Shown one piece after another: positions 11,001-20,335 of a stretch of DNA of 64,000 bases (position 1 is the first letter of the stretch; each line of letters starts with the position of its first letter). The position numbers and the translations under genes were made by a program. Under the pieces are notes generated by a model that saw only the letters and a program-made list of their open reading frames with translations, was not told where the DNA came from and made no database searches. Source of the DNA: Pseudo-nitzschia pungens (lineage: Eukaryota; Bacillariophyta; Bacillariophyceae; Bacillariales; Bacillariaceae); the NCBI GenBank assembly GCA_037355855.1, contig CM074758.1:1523001-1587000 (forward strand), written 5' to 3'.

Positions 11001-13445
11001 GAATTTTTGTAGTTCCGCCAGGACCTTGAACATGGACTCTGCTGTCATATCTTCAATGGGATTAGCTGTCCCATAGTGGATGTGTTTGCTAATGCTCACC
11101 ATGAATGGGATCCTGTTGATCTTCATTATGTCAATGGACACCGTTAAATCGGTATAGTGATCCATTATTGTTCGTGGCAATCCGATTAATGCCGTCTTTA
11201 TCTCTTTCCGTTTCGCCCGTACTGTTTTTCCTTGTAGTGCGGCGACTCGTGGTCCGAATATCGTGTTCATGATGGTCACATCTCTTGGTGTGAATGGGTT
11301 ATTCAGTAGGGTGCCATTCTTGATTGCTCGGATCATGTCCCCGTTGCTCCAATTTGTTACATCCTGTAATTGCCTGACTGCTAAGGCTGTTTTATTATCT
11401 TTCCGGGAGAATTTTGCCTGGTTCCCTCGAACTGTTTCAACGCCAATTTCTTCCAACTTAATGTCAGTCTCGATGAATGATTGTGCTGACATTATTGCTT
11501 TGCTACTATCCCAGTAATACAGACCTTTCGGCGATGGCACAAATTTCCTTGTTACCCCTTTTGGGTTGGTGACGCGGAATGCATCCTCGATTCCATTATG
11601 GTATTCCACAATATACCCGGGCATGTTGGTCACTATATGGAATGATAAAATGTTGGCTATTCCATCGGGATAGTAGTAAACTTCACCGAAACCTGGTAGG
11701 TCTCCGACTTGGGTGATGATGGCTCTCCCGGCATTTGTATACAGATGCAGTGTTTTCGATGCGTTCCGGATGTTCTTGAGGAAGCGCTTATTGTAGAACA
11801 CGTTTACACTTGAACAATTATCAATGAGGATCCATTTTGGATTCAATCTCTTTTTGCATTGGTTGAAGGCGTGTTTATTCTTCCCCCGTAGGTCTTCCAC
11901 TAGAACCTCATCGACGTTATCATTCATGTAGAACTGTATGCCGTAGTCGTCACCGTCCAGTTCTGATTCCCATTCCTCCTCGTCGTTGTCTTCAGCTACT
12001 TCGGATTCGCTGTCTTCAGCGACTTCGGACTCGATACCTTCCATTACATTGCACTGTCCGGATTCTCGCTTTGCCTTTGCTTGGTTGTAGGCCTTCCGGC
12101 GTTCATCTCGTGTCGGATCCCCGTTTTCCTTGGTTGTGTGTGGGCAATCAGACGCGATGCAGTCGTTTTCCCTGTCACAATTATGGCAAATGTAGTTTCC
12201 TTTTGGTCTCCATTTATTGGGCGTTGCTCGTTCCGTTTCCTCGTCATCATCATCGATTAGGAACTGATGGCCAGAGAACTTCCCACGGGAAGGTCTGGCT
12301 GCTCTGTTGACTTGATATAGTCTTGGGTTGAACTTGAAATCTTCAAGCTCGCTGTGTGCTTCCACCACGCTCTTGGGATATTCATCCCGGCCTTTCGTCA
12401 TGGCGTTATGGCAATCTTGTTTATATATTGCATACTTCCCATCATTTGAGTTCATGAAAAAGATAGTGGCCAATGCCCGGTCCCGTGCCGTTGCTCTCAC
12501 CTCCTGTTTTGTTGCAGTTTTCAAGCTGCCCCATTTTGATTTGGTTGTTTTGTTTATTTTGATTGGTTCTTGCTTTACGGCGGCTCCTTCTGTACTCTCC
12601 GTTTTGATCTTGGGGTCTTCTGTCTCGTCCCCCGATTCCGTTTCTGCATCACATGATTCCATATCTATGTATCCCTTCTCTTTTAGGACATCTTGTATGT
12701 CCTCCATGTCATAGAATCGTGCTCCGGTCTTTTCAGCTACGTTGACCAGTACTTCGAACTTCTCCAGGTATTCCCCCAAATCCATGTCATCGGTCTGTCT
12801 AAAGTTATATACCTTCTTCTTGGTTAGGAACCTTTGGACGCGCCTGTTCCTTGTTGCATCACCTTGTTCGCATACCGTCTCGATGAGGGTTAGGAGTCCT
12901 GTTACTGATTTCGTGGCGTGCACTCTGGTATAGTCATCCTTGTGCGCCTTGATTTTGTTGTGCATTATGGGATCACATTGGTCCCAAAGCACCTTGTAGA
13001 GCTTGGTTAGGTTGTTTCTTGTTTTGTTCATGATATCCTTGTAGATCTTTAGATCCTGTTTGTAATTGTCTTTAGTGAATTCCCTTTTCAGTTCACTGAG
13101 TGCTTTCAATTCGTCTTCGGTTGGTTCAATGGGCTCCTCCATTGTGACGATTGTGAGTGTTCTCATTTCCAGGCTTGTCTCTTCGTTCCCGCCATACGTC
13201 TTTGCTGCATAGTTGATGAACTTCTTCCTGGCGGTGATCCATTCCTTGGTATGGATTTGACTGTGGACAAACACATAATCCTTGATTGCTGGTGTTCCTC
13301 CTTTGAAGGATACGGGCCCCGGTCCGGTTGATCCTTTCCCTTTCCGTTTGGGTTTCCGTCGTTTTTGTGAAGCATCCTCTTCATCATGTTCTTCAGCCTC
13401 TTGTCCGGCTATGTCTTCTTCTTTATCTTTCTCTGACATGGTCAA
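8064..13445 (-). CDS. Copia gag-pol polyprotein
   Basis: 1793 aa in a single frame, with no gag-pol shift. The N-terminal ~400 residues are a charged Gag-like region. Near residue 419 is a knuckle-like Cys/His cluster CHNCDRENDCIASDC. The aspartic protease motif IDNCSSVNVF lies near residue 541, so the usual D-S/T-G is D-N-C here. The integrase core follows, with D near 768 (SIDIMK), D in LGDKQFE, and E in PEVERFIRVIKER. An acidic low-complexity stretch (DSDRDVTDDS, DSEQSDSDGEN) separates integrase from reverse transcriptase. RT carries DLPGHFLQTPM and FHVDD near residue 1439, where most copia RTs have YVDD. RNase H starts at YIDGAH near 1612, with STETEVVAV. All catalytic acids expected are present, so the element may be active. 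Confidence 0.95.
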   Translation of the reverse strand: MTMSEKDKEEDIAGQEAEEHDEEDASQKRRKPKRKGKGSTGPGPVSFKGGTPAIKDYVFVHSQIHTKEWITARKKFINYAAKTYGGNEETSLEMRTLTIVTMEEPIEPTEDELKALSELKREFTKDNYKQDLKIYKDIMNKTRNNLTKLYKVLWDQCDPIMHNKIKAHKDDYTRVHATKSVTGLLTLIETVCEQGDATRNRRVQRFLTKKKVYNFRQTDDMDLGEYLEKFEVLVNVAEKTGARFYDMEDIQDVLKEKGYIDMESCDAETESGDETEDPKIKTESTEGAAVKQEPIKINKTTKSKWGSLKTATKQEVRATARDRALATIFFMNSNDGKYAIYKQDCHNAMTKGRDEYPKSVVEAHSELEDFKFNPRLYQVNRAARPSRGKFSGHQFLIDDDDEETERATPNKWRPKGNYICHNCDRENDCIASDCPHTTKENGDPTRDERRKAYNQAKAKRESGQCNVMEGIESEVAEDSESEVAEDNDEEEWESELDGDDYGIQFYMNDNVDEVLVEDLRGKNKHAFNQCKKRLNPKWILIDNCSSVNVFYNKRFLKNIRNASKTLHLYTNAGRAIITQVGDLPGFGEVYYYPDGIANILSFHIVTNMPGYIVEYHNGIEDAFRVTNPKGVTRKFVPSPKGLYYWDSSKAIMSAQSFIETDIKLEEIGVETVRGNQAKFSRKDNKTALAVRQLQDVTNWSNGDMIRAIKNGTLLNNPFTPRDVTIMNTIFGPRVAALQGKTVRAKRKEIKTALIGLPRTIMDHYTDLTVSIDIMKINRIPFMVSISKHIHYGTANPIEDMTAESMFKVLAELQKFYKRRGFHIGLMLGDKQFECLDNELAGIGILLNIAAQDEHVPEVERFIRVIKERARCAFHNTPFKRIPNRMVIGLIAGVMVYINGISWEGGVSKILSPMTIVTGKKLDYKLHCTIPFGTYAQVRRETDNTLKTRTFGAIAMGPMHNLQGGMTFMSLKTGRRIERDRPDFHILPMPDEVIDQVNTMGNKNPIGLVFTDGDNNQMTNIDEVEGDDNNDDASIDSDRDVTDDSKGIDERIDSTSEDEDEESTGVDHDSSQGNTTENTGVVDDEIEIIFETDSEQSDSDGENQEEDNDGASAGTDGSDQEYQSDSEESTSSEGRPRRTVQPYVWPGYEDAYVNVMTEEHKRFKGVIHKMTQETKHRSAYQYLQRATEFKENVKLVTSGNEQYNYERAMTFLGTTSEKCRGAVTHYIMTQYGLKAGLREFGEEGKAATAKEMKQMLSREVFEEIDYKTLSNEDKRLALPILLFLTRKRDGSVKGRACADGRKQRIWMNKEDTRSPTVSTEGLFYLLMIDAFEGRDVATLDLPGHFLQTPMEGRLILRVDGELALALMELDRDRWKPHLQKSRGKWVIFVKCSKAIYGTLNAALLSYKKLIGHLAEWGFEMNPYDPCVWNKMIGGKQMTIAFHVDDMKVSHVDADEVTAIIDKLKGIYGKTDPMTEVRGKLHEYLGMTIDFRTKGEVKISMYDYVQKLINDINEDMIGEKATAAPEHLFRTAMEDDASVRLLNQKEKDYFHTMTARALYLGKRARPDLQTAVAFLCTRVRRPDEHDYKKLEHLMKYLQGTKHLPLILRYDGKEISLYIDGAHAVHENMRGHVGVMVTGGRGTIYGSSTKTKINTTSSTETEVVAVGERLPKHIWFRYFRLAQGGNSSEDVLYQDNEAAILLANNGRLSCGKGSKHIHIRYFFITDRIKRKEIVVRHCPTKEMIADYYTKPVQGGLFRKFRNLILGIRDTEDEQYQQEYKDAMVKFGLTSSTEEPK

Positions 13446-13469
13446 TTAATCTTCCTTGTTTATCCTTGC

Positions 13470-13484
13470 CTTTTTACGTTAATA
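13470..13484 (-). promoter_or_regulatory. Primer-binding-site position; 15-nt complement of the LTR
   Basis: In the element sense the first 15 nt after the 5' LTR are TATTAACGTAAAAAG, followed by GCAAGG. They are the perfect reverse complement of CTTTTTACGTTAATA inside the same LTR (13546-13560), 61 nt upstream of the junction. That is the arrangement of a self-priming PBS. I did not see an obvious initiator-tRNA-Met half-match. Confidence 0.6.
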
Positions 13485-13724
13485 TCTTGTAAATTCTCAG
13501 AACAAGTCTACAATCCGATGTAACATAATGTAAATGCACTAATTGTATTAACGTAAAAAGTGAGGGGTTTCTAATCATACCTCTTGTGATGTGTTTCCGA
13601 CATGTATTCAACTGACCAATTTTTCATCTTTGTCTCTCCAAAAGACATTTGGCGAACCTTTCATTTGGCGAACCTCAACGGTCGTTTTTATTTTGTAAAC
13701 CTTAACTCTAAATTTTCTCCAACA
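13485..13724 (-). repeat. 5' LTR of the copia element
   Basis: Identical to 7811-8050 and followed by the second GGGAT at 13725-13729. Presumed promoter and R region of the element; the 15-mer complementary to the PBS starts at LTR position 165 of 240. Confidence 0.95.
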
Positions 13725-13729
13725 GGGAT

Positions 13730-14594
13730 TGAGAACCCAATCGAATTGTTTCCAGGTTCAACAAAGATTCAAAAATCCCTCTCATGTCGTCGAATCGAGC
13801 ATGATTGTTAACTTTCAAGTAACCTTACTAGTATTACAATACGGTACGCTTTCGAATGACTTCGTATTTGCTTCTTGCGTCGTTGATGCTGACCCACAGC
13901 GCCGATCGGACGTTTGTCGGTAATGGCACGATACTGAGTACAGGAACGACTGACTAAATTACTCCAAGTACTCGTATGTTTTCATGGTATTCAATCAATA
14001 CTACTAGGAGCGCCATGGCTCCAAAGCTATCATGTACCTTGCCGCGGTCAAAGGTCATAGGACTGAGTGTTCCAAGAAGTTTAGTTTATGAATTTTTAAC
14101 AATGATATCAATATAAATCATAGAAATAAATAATAGTACAGTATTATGATTTGTTCCCGGGCCCAGGTTTCGAACAAGATCAAACGAATCCAAGATTCCC
14201 AGTCCCCGCAATAAGTTTCTACACACAGCACAAAGTTTTGCATCGAAGTTCGGGAGTTGCTGCTACGGGTACGTGTCCAGAAACCTTTCCGGAGTATCGG
14301 AATCATTCCCTACGCGCAGAGTTACTTTCGCTCCGCGAAGATACTGTACGTGTAGTGCGGACTCGAGGTGCTTGCTTGCATCGTCTTTGGCAATGCAGCG
14401 GAGCCTATCGAGAAGCAAAATCGACACAGTATGGTGAGTGTGCCGACATCACCCCACGGCAAAAACACCTTTCGGCAAATTCGTTTGCCCAAACAAGAGC
14501 CGGACAAAAGGCTAGTCCAGTCTAGCCCATCTAGGTACTGTACTGTACTGTACTGTATTGTACGGCACAGTACCTACCAACCACGAAGCGGTGG
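13730..14594. other. Intergenic, no gene seen
   Basis: Open frames at 14118-14525 exist on both strands but show no motif or codon preference. A short (TACTG) run lies at about 14535-14555. Probably the 3' flank of the thymidylate kinase gene. Confidence 0.4.
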
Positions 14595-15608
14595 TTAGTT
14601 CTTCCACAAAAGTCCCACCGGCAGTTCCTTGTTGCGTACCTCTTCGACCGTGCTTTCGACGATTGCGTTGATCTCCTTCTGCACTTCTTCGATGGTTTGT
14701 GCGGCGTTCACAACGTGCCACGGGATCCGGCCGTCCGCTTCGTCCATGGCCTGCAGGTCGCTGAATCGCTGCCGCACCCGTTGCTGCATCTCCTTCTTTT
14801 CGTACCGTTCTCCGCCGTATCTGCAAAAGGAAAGAAAGGGGGCATCGGATTCGGTGAGCCGGTCGGATTCGGGAAGGAGCAACTATGAAAATACTACAGT
14901 AAAGCACTCCATTGGATTGAATGGAATTGGATTGGAATGGATTGGATTTGAATGGACAACGAGGATGCAATGGACGCTCGATCCTGCCTCATTGCATCTA
15001 CAATGTCACCATATCATCCATGCAATGTCATGCCATATCATGTCATGCCATGTCATGTCATGCCATCCATGTACACCACATGCCACCACACTCCACACCG
15101 CATTCCACATTCTGCGCGCACACACAAAAAAAGACGGACCAACTCACCCTCCCCGTTGCTGGGCTTCCTCTTGGGACAGGTCCAGAAAGATCACCGCATC
15201 CGGCGCCGGCAATCCGACGTCGCAGGCCCGGCACCAGTCGAGTTCGTTCTCGAGGCTCGGCTTGGCCGACGAAAAGGCGACGCCCGAGTGCGCGTACCGA
15301 TCGCAGACGACGTTCGCGCGTTCGTCGAGGAGCGTTTTCGTCAGGGCCGGCGCCGCCTCCCACCGGTTGGCGCTGAACAAGAGGTGGACGGCCCGGTCGT
15401 CCAGTTCCGATTTGGACTGCAGGTACTGGTTGATGAGGTCTCCCACCATGGTGGTTCGGTCCGGGAAGCGCATCGCCACCGTCGCCAGTCCCAGACCGAT
15501 CAGGTGCTTGACCAGCAGCGATGCCTGGGTCGTCTTGCCGCACCGATCGACGCCTTCCAGGACGATAAAGGCTCCGCGCTTTTTGGCGGCTGCGTTGGTG
15601 GTGATCAT
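14595..15608 (-). CDS. DTYMK: Thymidylate (dTMP) kinase
   Basis: Phosphorylates dTMP to dTDP for DNA synthesis. Two exons, 15608-15148 and 14820-14595, give 228 aa; the intron is 327 bp (GTGAGT...CAG) and splicing restores QQRGGYGGERYE. P-loop: FIVLEGVDRCGKTTQ near the N-terminus. The DR(Y/S) motif is CDRYAHSGVAFSS, and MRFPDRTT is the dTMP-binding loop. The lid-side motif is FLDLSQEEAQQRGGYG. The start at 15608 (MITTNAAAKKRG) is preferred because the upstream in-frame extension is low-complexity; an extended start at 15788 would add a 60-residue leader. Length fits eukaryotic TMPK (about 210-230 aa). No frame defects. Confidence 0.93.
14905..15080. repeat. Simple repeats inside the TMPK intron
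   Basis: A (TGGAT/TGGAA)-type run at about 14911-14955 and a CATGTCATGC-type run at about 15025-15075. Both lie within the single intron and may help explain its 327-bp length. Confidence 0.7.
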
Positions 15609-17309
15609 GGTGCTTTTTTCGATCTTGGGGTGTTGCTTGCTTGCTTGCTTATTGCGGGCACGCGTACAGCATTTACAGGATTTACTTGTTGCGACGGAGG
15701 GTGGGAGTGATGGAAGATGGAAGCTATGTGCAATCGCAACGGTACGGTATCTTACTCGTACGTCGTTCGAGTCCAAAACAATAAACAATGGTCGGAGGAC
15801 GGAGCAGGCTGGAGGTTCGAGGGTTCTGCATCTGTAGTAAGATTACCGGTACGGTAAGTTTACTAAGATTACTCGTAACTTACTGTACTTCGTAGTTTGT
15901 AGCACAAGTAGAAAAGTCGGATGTACGATCGGGCTTTTTCATTTGTTGGTGATGAGTGATATGCTTGTGACATGCGATCCAAAAAAATAGCGCGCCCGAA
16001 TGACATCTTATCGTAATAAGTTACCTACTACCTACCTTACCATTGACTCACGAATTGAACTGAGTCCTGAGAAGAAAGGATGTCAAAGTCAAAGTCACAC
16101 TTCCCTTGGCCATAACCTTACTTGTACTACTACGAAGTAAGTACTTCAGTTTGATCAATCCGTACATCCGGGTTTTTTTGACACTTATAGCTATACATCC
16201 GGGTTTTTTGGAGAGTTATATATCCGGGTTTCTTTTACACTTATACCTACATATCAGGAAGTTTTTGACAGTTGTATATCCGGGTTTTTTAAACATTTAT
16301 AGTTCTACATCCGGGTTTTTTAACACTTATTCATCCGGATTTTTTAAACATTTATAGTTCTACATCCGGGTTTTTTTAACACTTATAGTTCTACATCCGG
16401 GTTTTTTTAACACTTATAGTTCTACATCCGGGTTTTTTAACATTCATAGTTCTACATCCGGGTTTTTTCAACACTTATACATCCGGGTTTTTTTAACATT
16501 TTTAGTTCTACATCCGGGTTTTTAAAACACTTATACATCCGGGTTTTTAAACATTTATAGCTCTACATCCGGGTTTTTTTAATACTTATACATCCGGGTT
16601 TTTAAAACATTTATAGTTCTACATCCGGGTTTTTTTACAATGAGAATCAGGGTCAACTGCGCACTTTGATCTGAATCGAAGTCGCGATACATCGTAAAGC
16701 TCACATTCATCATTCACTATTACAGTAGATCTCGTGTTGATTCTAGCTTTCAACCACAGATTGACAAAATTCCGACGGTGCTTACCACTGTCGCACCATC
16801 CATCTCCATCCCACGGTGCGGACTGTTGCCCTTCGTTCCGGAGGGCAAGGGCATGCTGGATGTGTATGATGGGAACGACATGGGTCCAGTTGGGTTACCG
16901 GGGGCGGAGAAATCTCGGCATCCGTGCCACAGTAGTCGTGGGAGCCTTTGTGGTGCCGTCGATCGATGCCTACGCACCGGTGCAAACGCAAGCAAACCAC
17001 GATGGACCCTCAACTACTACATGTACTGGTCGTCGACGACGATCATCATTCGCACAAAAAGGTTTTGCCATTCTCGATCTACTAGTACCGTGTCATGCGC
17101 AGGTTATTCATTATTCTTGCAGAGTTGCTTGTGCCACTCCGGGTGGTACGGTCCGTGAGCGAGATGCGTTGGAAATCCAAACAGTGTCGCGGACGGACTC
17201 TTTCGTTTCATTTCTTTGTGGCAAGCATTCCTACTATGGTATGCTCGCAAGCGAGTTGCGTGCCGTCCGTGTCGTGAACACGGGTCGGACGGTTCGTCCA
17301 CCGCGAAAA
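15609..17309. other. Intergenic with minisatellite
   Basis: Holds the TMPK promoter side, the tandem array listed next, and the 3' flank of phytoene desaturase. No gene seen; frames at 16734-17300 are antisense or random. Confidence 0.45.
16160..16638. repeat. Minisatellite, CATCCGGGTTTTTT core
   Basis: About 17 imperfect units, each with the core CATCCGGGTTTTTT followed by AACAYTTATA spacers. Two spacer classes alternate: long units containing TAGTTCTA (~32 bp) and short units without it (~23 bp). T-tract length varies from 5 to 8. The left end is the most diverged, which suggests growth at the right end. Confidence 0.9.
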
Positions 17310-19076
17310 TCATGGGTGGGAAGGATTCGGTCCCGTTCCCTGCTGACCGCCACCGAACGCGATCGGAAAGCTGCCCCGCACACCAACCGGGGCTTTCTCG
17401 CCACCCTCCCCCACGCTGGAATGGACCTCCCGAACGCCCTCCGTAGATCTCCCGGCGGCCTTGTCGCAGATCACCTCCGCCGCCAGCTTTCCGCTCAGGA
17501 CGGCTCCCTCCATCGAACCGAGGTATTTCTGGAGCGCAAAGTCGCCCGCCATGACGAAATTGGGAATTGGAGACTCTTGGCTCGGCCGGAACTTGTTGCG
17601 GCCCGGCGTCGTCGCGTACACGGACCGGGGAACGCGCACCACGGTCGACTTGGTGACCCTCGCCCCGCCGCCGGGGGCGTCCGGACCGATCTCGGTCGGA
17701 AAGAGCCGCTCCAGCTCCAGCAGCGTCGCGTCGATGATCTCCTCGTCGGACGCGGCGATCCAGTTCCGGTCCGCGCCGACCGCCTCGGTGGCGGGGGCGA
17801 AGACGAGCTCCAGCATGGACGCGGCATCGGAGGCGTACTCCTCGCAGCACGTGGACATGTCGGCGTACACGCTCAGGAGGGGACTCCGGGAGAAACAGAG
17901 GCCGTCGACGCTGGTGAGTTTCTTGTCGAACCAAATCTGGAGGTTGATGACGGGGATTCCCTCGAGCTCGGAGAGCTGACGGAAGTAGGGCATCGACGAC
18001 CAGGACTCCGGCACCAGTCGCTTGATGATGTCTACCGGCATGGCCGATACGTACACATCGGCTTCCACGGTGCTCCCGTCCGCGAGCGTCAGGCACTTGA
18101 CGCTGTTGTCGTCGTCGTCGGGATCGACCTCGATCGATGCAATGGGTTTTCCCGTGAGAACCCGGCCCCCGCGGGCCGTGATGTGATCGACCATGGGTTT
18201 GCAGAGACGATCGGGCTGGTTTCCGTCCAGAAAGGCGGTCTGGGAGCCGTCCGCCTCGTTGATGAAGCGGTTCATGGCCGTCAGAATGACCGACATGCTG
18301 AGTTTGTCGGGATCGGTGAAATCCAGGGCTTTGCCCATGGCAATGAAAATTTCTTCGTTGATTCGTTCGGGCATTCCGTATTTTTTCATAAACTCCGAGA
18401 CGCTCAGTTCGTCTTGTGCGTCGATGAACGACTGGCCTTCCAGGAGCATCGGGAGCAGACCGGGAACCATTCGGATCTTTTCTTCCAACGACAGCATCTC
18501 CGTGTTTGTCAGGATGGCGGCAGCCATGTTGAACGGAGCGGGAACGTTCGGAGGAAATTTGAACGAAGTGAACTGGCCCGGGAGCTCTTGCATGGCAAAA
18601 GTCATCTGGTGCTCCTTCCATTGCAGACGATCTTCGATGTCCAATTCTTCGAACAGGTTCATCATGTTTGGATAGGCACCGAAGAAAATGTGCAATCCCG
18701 TTTCGATCCAATCGCCGTCGGCGTCCTGCCAGGCGGACACCTTTCCTCCCAAGACATCCCGCGCTTCATAGACGATGGGTTCGTGCCCGGCATCCGACAA
18801 ATACTTCGCGCAGGCCAGTCCGGAGAGTCCTCCGCCGATGATGGCAACCTTCTTTTTCTGGGCCGGCGTCGTCGTTTCGTCTCGAAACTTTTGCGATTTT
18901 TCGGCTGCTTCTCTCCAGTTCTGGGTTTTCTTTATCCGGGGAGGCGTTGGAAACCTGTGCGTTTTGTAGCTCGTCGTTCCCGGTGTTCCGTCCGATGCCA
19001 TGCGCAGCGAGAACGACGACGCATCTCGCACGCCGTGTAGGGCGAGGAGCAGAAAACTCGATAGTGTTTTCATCAT
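17310..19076 (-). CDS. PDS: Phytoene desaturase, plastid-targeted
   Basis: 588 aa, single exon. Converts 15-cis-phytoene to zeta-carotene in carotenoid synthesis, using plastoquinone. The N-terminus has a hydrophobic signal (LSSFLLLALHG) followed by ASSFSLRM, an A-x-x-F plastid cleavage motif, then a Ser/Thr/Lys-rich transit region. The FAD dinucleotide fold is VAIIGGGLSGLACAKYL near residue 76, continued by YEARDVLGGKVSAW and ETGLHIFFGAYPN, all typical of plant/cyanobacterial PDS rather than bacterial CrtI. The C-terminal FAD-contact region is FVMAGDFALQKYLGSMEGAVLSG. About 45 Gly-rich residues extend beyond the conserved end. The gene is unbroken. Confidence 0.95.
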   Translation of the reverse strand: MMKTLSSFLLLALHGVRDASSFSLRMASDGTPGTTSYKTHRFPTPPRIKKTQNWREAAEKSQKFRDETTTPAQKKKVAIIGGGLSGLACAKYLSDAGHEPIVYEARDVLGGKVSAWQDADGDWIETGLHIFFGAYPNMMNLFEELDIEDRLQWKEHQMTFAMQELPGQFTSFKFPPNVPAPFNMAAAILTNTEMLSLEEKIRMVPGLLPMLLEGQSFIDAQDELSVSEFMKKYGMPERINEEIFIAMGKALDFTDPDKLSMSVILTAMNRFINEADGSQTAFLDGNQPDRLCKPMVDHITARGGRVLTGKPIASIEVDPDDDDNSVKCLTLADGSTVEADVYVSAMPVDIIKRLVPESWSSMPYFRQLSELEGIPVINLQIWFDKKLTSVDGLCFSRSPLLSVYADMSTCCEEYASDAASMLELVFAPATEAVGADRNWIAASDEEIIDATLLELERLFPTEIGPDAPGGGARVTKSTVVRVPRSVYATTPGRNKFRPSQESPIPNFVMAGDFALQKYLGSMEGAVLSGKLAAEVICDKAAGRSTEGVREVHSSVGEGGEKAPVGVRGSFPIAFGGGQQGTGPNPSHP

Positions 19077-19699
19077 TTTGTTTTGTGGTCACTTTCCCCT
19101 CCGTTAATGCAACGTGTTTCGATTAATCTGGTGCTTTGCGTTGCGTGAGGATATCCGAATCGTTTTGTATTTCACTTCGAATGAAGACTGTGCACATTAT
19201 CATCTCACATCGTCGTTGATTGACGAAACAATATGGAGTTTCAACTTGGCTGATTGGATTTGAGTGATGAAGAAAGACAAGAAACGTCATACCGGAACCA
19301 GATACCACCCATAGCTACAGTATCCACGATTAGTATTGACTCGTTCGACCCAAAAATTGATCAACGAAATCTATGATATTATCTTATGCAACATACATAC
19401 CGGTATGTTGTGTCACTTGGATTTGCATACATTGTCAGTTCGTCGTCGCATCAAGTTGATCCGCTTTTGGATTTTGGATCCAAAATCTTTTTTCTCTTCT
19501 TTTTGGAACTCGTCTTTCATGTTTCTACCGGAGACGGTAAACTTATCCGTATCTTACTTGCACTTAAAATACCTCACTTGACGCGAATTCCTTCCTAACC
19601 GTTCGTGTTCATCAGAGTCACCAAAAAACATTGAAATAATAGCCATTACACGGAATCATCTTAAAGACCACGGATCACGGATCACGATTTGCGAAAATC
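19077..19699. other. Intergenic between divergent PDS and a secreted-protein gene
   Basis: Likely holds both promoters. A TACCGGTA palindrome sits at 19398. No gene seen. Confidence 0.4.
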
Positions 19700-20230
19700 A
19701 TGCAGAACAATACTGCCATTCGAGCTGCGGTCATGCTGGTGGTTGTTTTCTTATTTTCCCTGGCGTCAACGGCGTCGGGTGAGATCGTGTCCTTGCCGTC
19801 ATCCGTTGAACAGCCACTGCCATTGTCGTGCCACGGAAAAACCTTTTTCCTTCACGATCCAGAGACTCGGGGTTGCATCTTTCGCGACGAAACTCCGCAA
19901 GAATTATCTTCCTCCGAAAATTTGGTCGGACATTCGTGGAAGGTTGTCCCCCGTGGTGGATTTGGCTTGTCCAGTCTCATCCCTGCCGGGTACAATCCTT
20001 TCGGGTACTGTCTCACGGAGCTGGGGGAAAAGTTCTTGTCGTTCGACGGCTCGTTGGATTCCGACGTCGGAAGGTTCCTCGCGTCGGTGAAATCTCGCAA
20101 ACGATTCGAAGCGATCAAATCGCAGTGGGTGGAAATCCTGAGGGTTTCGAAGTCGGGACAGTCCATGAGGATCTATCGACAACTGGATGATTTGATCGAC
20201 TTTTGTCTCAAGGCCGGTTTTTTGGACTAA
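19700..20230 (+). CDS. Secreted or ER-lumen protein, unknown
   Basis: 176 aa. Residues ~8-27 form a signal peptide (AAVMLVVVFLFSLASTASG). The mature part has four cysteines (LSCHG, RGCIF, GYCLT, DFCLK) that could form two disulfides, and a C-terminal helical stretch (FEAIKSQWVEILRVSKSG, IYRQLDDLIDFCLKAGFLD). Good coding character and an in-frame ATG following a plausible context. It ends 105 bp before the convergent kaptin-like gene. Family not recognised. Confidence 0.65.
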   Translation: MQNNTAIRAAVMLVVVFLFSLASTASGEIVSLPSSVEQPLPLSCHGKTFFLHDPETRGCIFRDETPQELSSSENLVGHSWKVVPRGGFGLSSLIPAGYNPFGYCLTELGEKFLSFDGSLDSDVGRFLASVKSRKRFEAIKSQWVEILRVSKSGQSMRIYRQLDDLIDFCLKAGFLD

Positions 20231-20335
20231 ACCGTAGAACACTGGAATGCTATTATCAATACATGAGAAGAGAGCAATGCAATATCTTCTATTATTTACT
20301 GTATGTCTCGAGAAGAGCTATGATATTCGTGGCAT

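Larger units (their letters stand above)
7811..13724 (-). mobile_element. Complete Ty1/copia LTR retrotransposon
   Basis: A 5914-bp element read on the minus strand. It has two 240-bp LTRs that match at every base by eye, a GGGAT duplication at both ends, one uninterrupted 1793-aa gag-pol frame, and a candidate primer site directly inside the 5' LTR. LTRs begin TGTTGGAG in the element sense. Domain order protease, integrase, RT, RNase H defines copia; the protease motif DNCSS recalls the DNQST type I associate with diatom CoDi elements. Identical LTRs and an intact frame indicate a very recent insertion. Confidence 0.95.

Noticed and set aside
14140..14240. tRNA-like sequence (GTTCGAAAC on the minus strand)
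   Set aside because: No matching acceptor stem or anticodon arm could be drawn; looks like chance.
16160..16638. CRISPR array
   Set aside because: Units vary in length, spacers are not unique, the context is eukaryotic and no cas genes exist. It is a minisatellite.
17104..18711. 535-codon minus-strand frame
   Set aside because: Shifted frame within phytoene desaturase; Arg/His-rich with no domain.
16734..19040. 768-codon plus-strand frame
   Set aside because: Lies antisense to phytoene desaturase, whose sequence is unmistakable. The long frame is a by-product of GC-rich third positions.
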